Positions 55,495 through 64,000 of a stretch of DNA of 64,000 nucleotides are shown piece by piece. The notes under the pieces were generated by a model, which saw only the letters and a list, made by a program, of their open reading frames with translations, was not told the origin of the DNA and made no database searches. The translations under genes were made by a program, and so were the position numbers. Every line of letters begins with the position of its first letter. Positions within the stretch are counted from its first letter, which is position 1. Source of the stretch: Bettongia penicillata ogilbyi (lineage: Eukaryota > Chordata > Mammalia > Diprotodontia > Potoroidae); contig JAJHZJ010000579.1 in the NCBI GenBank assembly GCA_023548195.1, positions 624,113 to 688,112 of the forward strand. Reading direction: 5' to 3'.

Positions 55495-58400
55495 CATTTT
55501 AAAATTTACTTTATTTTTCCAAATTATATGGAAAAACATTTTTTTAAATATTGAGTTCCAAATTCTATCTCTCCCTCCCTCCCTTCCTCCTTCCCTGCCC
55601 CTCTCTTGAGAAGGCAAACAATTTGTTATAGTTATATATACGTAGTCATGCAAAAGATATTTTCATATGAGACATATCACAAAAGAAACACCAAAAAGAA
55701 AAAGAATTTTTTTAAATTATGCTTTAATCTGTATTCAGACTCCATCAGTTATTTCTCTGAAAGCAGATAGCATTTTTCATCGTAAGTCCTTTGGAATTGT
55801 CTTGGATCATTGCCTTGATCTGAGTAGCTAAGTGTTTCACAGGTGGTCATCCTTACAATGTTGCCATTACTGTATACATTGTTGCCCTAGTTCTGCTCAC
55901 TTCATTTTCCATCAGTTTATATATGTCTTCCCAGGATTTTCTGAAATGGTTCTGCTCACCATTTCTTATAGCACAATAACATTCCATCATAATCTTAAAC
56001 CACAACTTGTTCAGCCATTCCTCAGCTGATGGGTATCCCCTCAATTTCAAATTCTTTACCACCACTAAAAGAGCTGCTATAAATATTTTTAAGCATATAG
56101 GTCCTTTTCCTTTTTCTGTGACCTCTTTGTGACACAGAACTGGTAGGGGCATTGCTGGGCTAAAAGGGAAAACAGTTTAATAACGTGTTATGCATAGTTC
56201 CAAATTACTCTTCAGAATGGCTGAAGAAATTCACAGCCCTAACAGTGTATTAGTGTCTCAATTTTTCTGCATCCCATCCAACATTTATCATTTCCCTTTT
56301 TCTGTCATCTTTGCTAATCTGATAGGTGCGAGACTACCTCAGAGTTGTTTTAATTTGCATTTCTCTAATCAATAGTGATTTAAAGCATTTTTATGTAACT
56401 ATAGAAAGCTTTGATTTCTTCTGAAAACTGCTTGTTCATATACAGTGATCATTTATTAACTGGGGAATGATTGATATTCTTATAAATTTGACTCAATTCT
56501 CTATATATTTGAGAAATAAAACCTTTTTCAGAGAAACTTATAAATTACACAGACACCAGTATTCTGCTTTTCTTCTAATATTGGCTACAATTTTGTTGTT
56601 GATTCGTTTGATATTCTTGACCTTTGGCTTTTCTAGATTAATTTTTAATAAATTTATAATATTTATCATTTTCTAATTTATAGATTTAATGATTTTATAA
56701 AAAATAAAAATTTTATTATTTTTAGCTCTATAAAATAATTATAGTAGTGTGATTGACATGGCATGGCAATTCATTTTAGATGGAATTTTCATTTTTATTA
56801 TATTGGACCGGCCTACCCATGAGCAATTAATATTTCTCCAATTGTTTAGATCTGACTTTATTAATGTGAAAAGTGTTTTGTAATTGTGTTCATATAGTTC
56901 CTGGGTTTGTCTTGGCATGTCGAGTCCCAAGTATTTTTATAGGATCTGCCATTATTTTAACTGGAATTTATCTGTCTCCTCCAGTTGGGTTTTGTTGATA
57001 ATGTATAGAAATGCTAATGATATAACTGAGTTTATTTTCTATTCTGCAACTTTACTGAAATTGCTCATTTTTTCAGGTAGCTTTTAGTTGGCTTAGTAAG
57101 ATTCTCGAAGTATACATTATATCAAATGCAAAAAGTGAGTTTTGTTTCCTCACTACCTATTCTATTTCCTTCTGTTTTCTTCTTCTCTTATTGCTATACT
57201 AGCATTTGTAATACAACATTGAGTAATAGTAGTTCAAATGGGCTTCCTTGCTTCACCCCAGATCTTACTGGGAAGGATTTTTGCTCACCCCCATTACAGA
57301 TAATGCTTGTTGATGGTTTTAAATAGATATTATTTATTTTAAGGAAAGCTCCATATGCTTTCTAGTGTTTTTAATAGGAAGGAATGCTGTATTTTATGAA
57401 AAGCTTTTTCCACATCTATGGAGCTAATCCTATGATTTTTGTTGATTTTGTTACTGATATGGTCAATTATGGTGATAATTTTCCTAGTACTGAACCAGCT
57501 CTGAATTCCTGGTATAAATTCTGCCTTGTCATAGTATTGTATCTCTGTAATGTATTCCTGTAATCTCCATCCTAGTATTTTTTAAATTTTTACATCAGTA
57601 TTCATTAGGGAAATTGGTCTATAGTTTTCTTTCTCTGTTTTTGTTCTCCCTAGTTTATGTATCAGCACCATATTTGTGTCATAAAAGGAATTTGGCAGGA
57701 TTTCTTCTTTGCCTATTTCCCCAAATAGTTTATATAACTTTGGAATTAATTATACTTTAAATGCCTGGGAAAATCCACTTATGAATCTATCTGGCCAGGG
57801 CACTTTTTTTCTTGGGGAACTCAATTTCTTTTTTTTGAAGAGAAGATTATTTTAGTATTCTTTTTTCTTAATTGTTTCTGTAACTTATTCTTTGATCCAC
57901 TCATTCTTTAGGATTAGATTATTTTATTTCCAATTATTTTAAATCTGTGTTTCCATGGCCTTTTGTGGAATATAATTTTTATTGCATTGTGATCTGAAAA
58001 TAATTCACTTATTTCTGCTTTTTTGGGTTTGGCTGTGAGATTTTTATATCTTAATTCATGGTCAGTTTTTATGAGGGTATCACGTACAGCTGAGAAAAAG
58101 GTATATTCCCATTTGATTTTCTCTAGAGATCTATCATATCTAACTTTTCCAGAATTTTATTCTTCTCTTTAATTTTATCTTGTTTATTTTTCTGTTGTTA
58201 GATTTATCTAGTTCTGAGAAAGGAAAGTTGAGGGTTCCCTCAGTATAGTTTTATTGTCTATTTCTTCTTGCAACTCATTTAATTTTTCTTTTAAGAAGTT
58301 TAGATGATATACCATTTGGTATATCGTGATATTGATACTATTTCATTGTTTATGATGCCTTTTAGCATAATGTCTTTTCCTGGTTATCTCTTTTAATTGG

Positions 58401-58740
58401 ATCTATTTTTGCTTCTTCTTTGTCTGAGATCATGAGTGGTCTCCTTGCTTTTTTTTTATTTCAACCAAAGCATAATAGATTCTTCTCCAGCAGAATCTTA
58501 TTTCTTTATAGATCATGAATATCAAACCTTTATCATAGGTATTTGCTGCAAAGATATTTTTCCTTTTCTCTTCCAAAGACATCTATTTTTCTTTTAAATC
58601 TAGCAGTTATTGATTATACTTTCATGAAATTCTTAAAATGTTATACAATGAAAATGTTTGATTTTATCTTCTATGTTCACTGGTACCCCTTGTTTAGCTA
58701 ACCATACTCTTCCTTCACTGGTGTAATGACAGACAATTTC
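55495..58740 (-). mobile_element. L1 LINE, 5'-truncated, about 3.2 kb
   Basis: Reverse-oriented. The 3' untranslated region is at 55500-55730 (pyrimidine-rich, then 'gagaaggcaaacaatttgtt'), followed by long ORF2 sequence. The - strand frame 55853-56152 encodes 'SAEEWLNKLWFKIMMECYCA' and 56739-56930 encodes 'NYKTLFTLIKSDLNNWR' with 'CSWVGRSNIIKMKI', both standard ORF2 segments. The region near 57180-57660 corresponds to the reverse-transcriptase part. Many stops and indels make it inactive. The 5' boundary near 58740 is approximate. Confidence 0.85.
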
Positions 58741-58904
58741 CTCATAAGAATGGGATTTTTGCAAGAGTGATTTTTGACAGTCTAACTGCAGGAATTGTTG
58801 ACATACTACATGATGCTGCTAGTAGATGAGTAAAGGAATGAAACTAATTTTCCTAAGCCTAGTCACTCCTGTAAATCTGAAAGTTTCTGACAAATGTTTG
58901 ACCT

Positions 58905-59115
58905 GCTTTATAGAGCAGCTAAGTGGTGCAGTGGGTAGAGCAAGGGACTTGAGTTCAAATATGGCCTCAGATACCTGTTAGCTATGTGACCCTGGGCAAG
59001 AGTAACCCTGTTTGCTTCAGTTCCCTCATCTATAAAATGAGCTAGAGAAGGAAACAGCAAACCACTCTAGTATATTGGCTAAGAAAATCTTAAATGGGAT
59101 CACAACTGAAAATAA
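58905..59115 (+). mobile_element. MAR1-type SINE
   Basis: Head 'gagcagctaagtggtgcagt', core 'agctatgtgaccctgggcaa', 'gcaaaccactctagtatatt' and tail 'atgggatcacaactgaaaat'. It is moderately diverged and the tail is shortened. Confidence 0.85.
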
Positions 59116-59144
59116 TTGAACCCCACCAAATAGGTAATTAGAAT

Positions 59145-59220
59145 AAATATATATTTGTATATATTGTATATATATATTATATATAATATGAATATATATT
59201 ATAAATATATATTTAAACAT
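59145..59220. repeat. AT-rich low-complexity tract
   Basis: Imperfect TATA/ATAT repeats with short palindromes follow the SINE. The overlapping - strand frame is composition-driven. Confidence 0.8.
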
Positions 59221-59329
59221 ATTGAGGTTTTCCTTTAAAAATTTTAAATTAAGCTTAACTTGAATGAACAATTACATATCTGAGATATGCTGGCTTATAC
59301 AGGGAATGTTAGCTCTGAAGGGCTTTCCA

Positions 59330-60540
59330 TACAATCACAGCATCTCAAATAGCAAAGGACCTCAAAAGTTACCTAATCCAACACATCCCTGAAGCAGAAA
59401 TTTCCTCCTTAATTTGGAGCACATCAGAGGTGGAAAAACTTGCTGTCCATGGGAAGAACTCATTCCCCTTTTAGTCTACTATAATTGTTTGGAAGTTTTC
59501 TTTTTTCCTATATTGAACTGAAATCTTTTCTGAAACTTATACCTTTGTTCCTAGTTCTGGCCTCTGAAGCCAAGCCAAAGAAATCTAATCCCTTTACATA
59601 AGCTATTAAAATATATTTGAAGACAGCTGTCATCTTCTCAAATCTCTGTTTCAGGCTTCTTCAACTGAATTCTTTACTAGGGATGGGGATCCTGCAGCCT
59701 TCAAGGCTTCATGTGGCCCTCTAGGTCCTCAAATGTGGCCCTTTGACTGAATCCAAACTTCACAAAACAAATACCCTTAATGAAAGGATTTTTTCTCTAA
59801 AACTTTCAGTCAAAAGGCCCCACCCAAGAACCTAGAAGGTCACAGTTTCCCTTCAGTTGATCCTGATGTAGCATGCTTCCAAGGCCTCACATCATCCCAG
59901 TTTGCATAGTGTCCAGTTTGTCGATTCCCCCCAGCCTCACCCCAAATGTGATGCCTAAAGCTAATCATGATGCTCCTGACTTGTTCCAAACAGGAACAGT
60001 GAACTAGTTCAGTGGAACTCATCTCCTAGAAATCATATGAGCATCCACATTGTCCGATCCACACTTCTGTCCACATTTGTGCTTTTGAATTCCACATCAC
60101 ACTAGCAACTCATATTGATTTCAGACCACAAAAATTCCCAGTTCTTTGTGATATAAACTATTTTTAGCCATGTGTCTCTTATCTTGTGGTTATATAGCTG
60201 TCTTTTTAACCCAAGTACAGAATTTGCATTCATCCATTATTTCATTTTACTATATTTCTTGGTTGTGCTGGAGTCAGCTTGAGCTGGCTCATGAGAGACA
60301 ATTTCTAAATGTTCAGAGTGAGTACTTGCACATTCAGAATCAACAAATGCTACAAACCAGGGCTTGACTTACTGTTTTGTTTGTTGTCTAGCTTTAATAA
60401 AATGATGGAGTAGATGTTACTCATGTAGTTTAAACTGGAAAGTGGGTCATGTGTTTTTTTTAAATCTGGAAAGCCAGTTAAACATTCACCAGTCCACCAC
60501 TAAGATTCTAGTCTGTAGAGATCTCTTTGGATATTAACTA
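59330..60540 (+). repeat. L3/CR1-type LINE fragment, interrupted by a hAT-like element
   Basis: Part 1 (59330-59675): 'atagcaaaggacctcaaaag', 'gttcctagttctggcctctg', 'tttgaagacagctgtcatct'. Part 2 (59856-60540): 'agtttgcatagtgtccagtt', 'actcatattgatttcagacc' and 'acccaagtacagaatttgca'. Together they follow the amniote L3/CR1 3' region, with the inserted element between them. Confidence 0.65.
59678..59855. mobile_element. Non-autonomous hAT-like DNA transposon (palindromic)
   Basis: The element is largely an inverted repeat: 'tgtggccctttgactgaatc' near 59734 is mirrored by 'cagtcaaaaggccccaccca' near 59806, and 'ccctctaggtcct' by 'acctagaaggtcac'. Ends resemble 'tagggatggggat' / 'cacagtttccc'. 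No transposase is encoded. The layout matches short palindromic hAT elements common in opossum-type genomes, a family call from memory. Confidence 0.6.
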
Positions 60541-60547
60541 TCTTTCC

Positions 60548-60675
60548 TAGTGGGAGGAGAAAGTGAGACCAGCAAGTGCATAGCCCTGCCTCACTTAAAT
60601 CCAATTCACTTGCATGTCAAAGCATCATTTCCCTGATGTCATGGTCTTCTTAAAGAACAAAGGACAATAACAATC
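60548..60675 (+). mobile_element. Marsupial SINE 3' body fragment
   Basis: 'gaccagcaagtgcatagccc', 'ccaattcacttgcatgtcaa' and 'tgatgtcatggtcttcttaa' resemble the 3' body of the WSINE-like elements at 49089 and 32868, but with a different spacing. The head is absent. Confidence 0.7.
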
Positions 60676-60819
60676 TAGAAATTTGAAGGTCTAGCTGCCT
60701 TTCCTAAGAGAATGAAGCTCCTCTGCCCAAAATCCCTGAGCATAATTTGTTCTGAGAGGTATACATATTATAAATCTAGGATCAATCTCACGACTTCTCT
60801 TTTGTCCTTTTAGTCAAAA

Positions 60820-61240
60820 TGTTTTTTATTGATTTATGCCTTCCATTTTTTTTACATCACCAAAGTTCTCCCCAGTATCCTTTCCCTTTTTCTCTAAGAA
60901 AGTCATGCTGTGTATAAAATAGTGTTTAAAAGACAAAAAAAGAGAGAGACTGATCAGTACATTGAAAACTATTTTCAGTGAGCAACACTTGTGACTATCC
61001 TACCTCTGCAAAGGGATAAGGATAAGGTCATACCTGCTCTTTATAATTCTGTAACGTTCACTTGATTGTATGTATGGTTCTTTCCACATACATCATTGTA
61101 GTCATCATGTGTGGTGTTGTCTTGGCTCTATGTTACGCTAAATCAATTCATGAAGATCTTTTCTACTTTTTTTGCATTCATTGCATACATTATTTCTTAT
61201 AGCAGTCATATTCTACTTATGACTTCTTAAAAAACAAAAA
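60820..61240 (-). mobile_element. LINE 3' untranslated fragment (L1-type, diverged)
   Basis: 'tttttattgatttatgcctt' followed by 'tttttacatcaccaaagttc', 'atcctacctctgcaaaggga' and 'cattatttcttatagcagtc' resembles the 3' part of a marsupial LINE in reverse orientation. The family is uncertain. Confidence 0.45.
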
Positions 61241-62265
61241 AGATTACACCACTTTACTTGCTCTGATTTTTTGGAGCCTCTGTCTAAACTATTCAACCCT
61301 TTTACTGAGTGTAGCAAACTCAGCACAAAGGAAGATTAGCTCTATTTCCTATTCCCATGCCATAAATAAGAGTTCAGCATTTACCCCACCTACAGTTTAA
61401 ATAATCTACATCCCCAGAGGGAAGAATAGTAAATAGAATTTTATGCTTAAAATATAATAAAATGAACAGAACCACTTAAAAAAAATTAAAGGTTGAAATT
61501 GTGTTGATTTCCAACCACCTCAAGTAAAATTCAGCTATTATCATAATCTAGTGATGTGTAGATTACACACTTGCTATAATTACCTCTGATGTATAGTGCT
61601 GTTTAAATAAAACATTCATGGTCTTTTGTATCTACTTGTGACAATTATTTAGGGCTCTATTAAATATTAAGCAGTAATTAGAACTTGTGCAGGTATCTTC
61701 CAAAGATGCTCCGAATGCTTTGTGGCTGAGCTTTTGCCTGCTTCAGATTCAGGAGTTCAAAAGTCTCATCCTAGTTGCAGAATTAGGCAATAGGGTTGGA
61801 AGGCAAATTTGTTGAAAAAAATTATAAAAATCCCATAGGAGTCAGCCTAGAGCAGTGAAATTGAGAGCTGCTCTGAAAGTCAGGAAAACTTGAAATTTAA
61901 TTCCCGTATCTGTCTCATACTGAGTGTATAACCCCTAGCAAGTCCCTGAACATCTTGGTGTCCTACGCAAGTCTCTAAGTTGTAGAGCAGGTGTAGATTT
62001 GTATTTGTAGACAAAGTATTTTACCAGGAGTTTTCTACACCAATAAAGTCACTGATTTACTTCAAAAAAAAAAATCCACATCTAGCTATAAATGATTTGG
62101 GTATCTATTTGTTTTTTTTTTAATTATCCATGCTAATCATTAACTTCATTAATACAGAGAGATAAGTCAACTTTATTGGGATTTTAGATATTATTCGCAG
62201 TTGACCAAGTGATTCATGGCTCATTCTATTTTTTTCCTTCTGCCTCCAAAACCCTGGGATACTCA
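61240..62265. other. No gene or clear repeat recognised
   Basis: About 1 kb of AT-rich intron. A weak MIR-like segment ('cctagcaagtccctgaacat') lies near 61934, and A or T runs occur near 62064 and 62110. Confidence 0.4.
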
Positions 62266-62269
62266 TTTG

Positions 62270-62383
62270 CTTTCTAGGAATCTTTCCCCAAAAAAGGCTA
62301 TTTGTAGAAGGTAGGATTTAAAGTGAATCTTGAAGGGAAGTCAAAACAGATTAGGGTAGATTGTTGTATCTAATAACAATTTG
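62270..62383 (-). repeat. L2 fragment, reverse orientation
   Basis: 'tttgtagaaggtaggattta' followed by 'aagtgaatcttgaagggaag' is an L2 internal block in reverse orientation, ending at a SINE. Confidence 0.55.
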
Positions 62384-62600
62384 TTGCGGAAGAAGACCAT
62401 GACATCAGAGAAATGATGGCATGACTTGAAATTGACATTGTGCCATCAGAGAAATGATGACATGACTTGCACTTGACTTTGTTTGGAGTGAGGGAGGGCT
62501 GTGCAGGTCACCAGCCTCACTTCTCCTCCAGAGCCATCTGAATCCAGTGACCAGATATTCATCAGGATGACTGGAGATGGCCCAGGATGCACTGGGAGAC
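62384..62600 (-). mobile_element. WSINE-like SINE, reverse orientation, with internal duplication
   Basis: 'gggctgtgcaggtcaccagc', 'ccagtgaccagatattcatc' and 'aggatgactggagatggccc' are the reversed body of the SINE at 49089. Near the left end a unit of about 45 bp with 'atcagagaaatgatg' then 'catgactt' occurs twice (about 62402-62437 and 62447-62482). The tRNA-like head is missing. Confidence 0.8.
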
Positions 62601-63030
62601 CTTGGGCCCTTTAGGGTTAGTTCTATTCATTTAGGGTGAGGTAACGCCCTTTCATTGAATAGACTTGTTTAAGATGTAGCGGCTGGATGGTTCCTTTAAT
62701 GAGGCAAAGAAAAAGAAAGACAGCAGGCTGGGAGGGAAACAGCAACACTTACTATTGATAATCACTCTTAAGCCCGGAGGGTCCCAGTGTTGTCTGAACT
62801 TCTGAGTGCAGTAGGTTAGATAGGGGACAGAAGAAAGAGGTGGGGCAGGAGGAGGGGAGGAAGAAAAGGGAACTTATGTGAAGAGGCAGAAAAGTAAATA
62901 GAAATAAAAAGGATGAAAAGGAAAGGAAAGGAAAAAGTTAAGGGAGATAGTTTGTGTGAAAAAAATCTTTTACGAACATAAAAGTACTGTATAAATGCCA
63001 ACTATCATCATCATCATCTTTATCATTGAT
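62600..63030. other. Purine-rich intronic stretch, no gene
   Basis: The segment 62815-62950 is strongly A/G-rich, so the opposite strand reads as a pyrimidine tract. A (CAT)n run lies at about 63005-63018. The - strand frame at 62816-63001 is composition-driven. Confidence 0.6.
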
Positions 63031-63034
63031 TCCA

Positions 63035-63400
63035 GTCCATTAAACATGTATTAAGCAACTACCATGTGCCAGGCACTATGCTAACCCCTGGGGTTACAAT
63101 TACTATAAAGAAAGATAGCCCCTGTCCTCAAAGAACTTACAATCAAAAGAGGAAAACAATTCACAAAAGGAGTTAGGAAGGGGACAGGGAAGAACCCCAG
63201 TGTAGCCAGTGCAACCTCTATAAATGAAGGAATTGGGAGGAATTTGGTCTTCCTCCTTCCAGTGTTCTAATCAGAAGGGAGAGAAGACTGAAGGAGGTGG
63301 TATCAGTCAAGACTTGAGTTAGCAGCATGGTGGTGAGTTTATAAGAGATGAGCTTTCACTGGGAGGGGCATCTTAAGACTAATAAAGGCATCGGAAGGAA
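63035..63400 (-). repeat. L2 3' region, reverse orientation
   Basis: 'catgtattaagcaactacca', 'tgtgccaggcactatgctaa' and 'cctgtcctcaaagaacttac' followed by 'taagagatgagctttcactg' is reversed L2. Confidence 0.8.
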
Positions 63401-63404
63401 AATA

Positions 63405-63830
63405 CAATGAGGTAATAATAATTGCTATCATTTATGTACTTCAGTTATATGCTTTAAGTTTTGCAGAGCATATTATGTCACATGATCCTTACCACAAACA
63501 TACTGTTAGTAGAATGAATTCTAGGTCTCGAATCAAAGAACCTCATCTCAAATGCAGCCTCTGCCATTTACATTTGTTAGACATTGGGTAAGTCACTTCA
63601 TCCCTCTAGGTTTCAATTTCTTCATCTGTGAAATTAGATAATCTCTGTTACCTTCATGCTCCAAACAATATTATCCTCATTTTACCTGGGTTCATAAAAA
63701 TTAGATTGTTTGCCTATGGGCACAAAATTAGTAAATGTTAGAATGGTTCTGGGATTCAGGCACAGGCCTCTTCCAAATCCATAACCAGCCACCTTTCCAC
63801 TATAATGTAATCAGTGCCTCTTGGAGAGAA
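63405..63830 (+). repeat. Two MIR/THER-type SINE remnants
   Basis: The first piece (63405-63510) has 'gcttttaagttttgcagagc'-like head sequence and 'tcacatgatccttaccacaa'. The second starts near 63525 with 'tctcgaatcaaagaacctca' and 'cattgggtaagtcacttcat', and after 63670 MIR core 'tatcctcattttacctgggt' resumes and ends with 'ctttccactataatgtaatc'. This suggests one SINE inserted in another. The final 170 bases are purine-rich without a call. Confidence 0.6.
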
Positions 63831-64000
63831 GGAGGTATAGAAGTAAGAAAAGAAGAGAATATGTGACCAGAAATTGCCTAGCAAAGAAAAAAGAGAGAGA
63901 AAGAAAGAAAATGGCAAGAAAAGGACCAAAAGAATTTTAAAAGATGAAAGGGAGAAGGAAAAGAGGGCATAAGGTGGAGGGACAATAAAATAGGTAAGGC

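Larger units (their letters stand above)
54126..64000 (+). other. USH2A: USH2A intron 63 (partial, 5' portion)
   Basis: Starts at a near-consensus donor (CAG|GTAGGT) in phase 2. No following FN3 exon with a compatible phase was found before the window end, so the intron is at least 9.9 kb. It is dense in reverse-oriented LINE sequence (RTE, L1) with SINEs, an L3/CR1 copy and a hAT-like element. Confidence 0.8.

Noticed and set aside
55853..56152. 99-codon - strand protein as a host gene
   Set aside because: It matches the C-terminal region of L1 ORF2 and lies in a clear L1 copy.
54126..64000. Search for the next USH2A exon
   Set aside because: No FN3-like segment with a compatible phase and splice sites was found; the rest is mostly LINE and SINE sequence.
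1..64000. Bacterial-type systems (CRISPR arrays, operons, prophage) and tRNA or rRNA genes
   Set aside because: None present. tRNA-like segments are SINE heads, and regular repeats are microsatellites or transposons in a vertebrate intron.

Overview
This window looks like nuclear DNA from a marsupial. The evidence is its repeat set: MAR1-type tRNA-derived SINEs with an RTE-like 3' tail, 5'-truncated L1 copies with a marsupial-type 3' end, many old L2, MIR and L3/CR1 remnants, a probable half-L1 element, and strongly AT-rich, CpG-poor sequence. Three copies of a second SINE type (same head, different body, CA-rich tail) may point to an Australian marsupial. That last inference comes from memory of repeat families and is weak.

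The only recognisable protein-coding gene is USH2A (usherin), on the + strand. Two exons are visible. A 228-bp exon (51102-51329, phase 0/0) and a 1517-bp exon (52609-54125, phase 0/2) encode consecutive fibronectin type III repeats of the usherin ectodomain. Their lengths and phases match what I recall for human USH2A exons 62 and 63. By this reading, 1-51101 is part of intron 61, 51330-52608 is intron 62 and 54126-64000 is the start of intron 63. I found no other USH2A exon, although short exons are hard to exclude by eye.

The introns are mostly layered transposon debris. The best-resolved nests are a 2.6-kb half-L1-like element inside a MIR with a 15-bp target-site duplication (19920-22586), a three-layer nest of L2, MAR1 and L1 (about 40362-42880), a SINE inside an L1 (32856-33186), a MIR inside an L3/CR1 copy (24610-25440) and a hAT-like element inside another L3/CR1 copy (59330-60540). 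A 5'-truncated, intronless GALM (galactose mutarotase) retropseudogene lies on the - strand at 28344-28906. An RTE/BovB-like LINE tail begins about 24 bp after the splice donor of exon 63.

Four stretches (7640-8740, 10100-10980, 17640-18760, 46900-48200) lack recognisable repeats and have a richer base composition. They are candidates for conserved noncoding (enhancer-like) DNA, which needs alignment to confirm. I saw no RNA gene, CRISPR array, operon or other novel system. Almost all of the short open frames are chance or transposon-derived.
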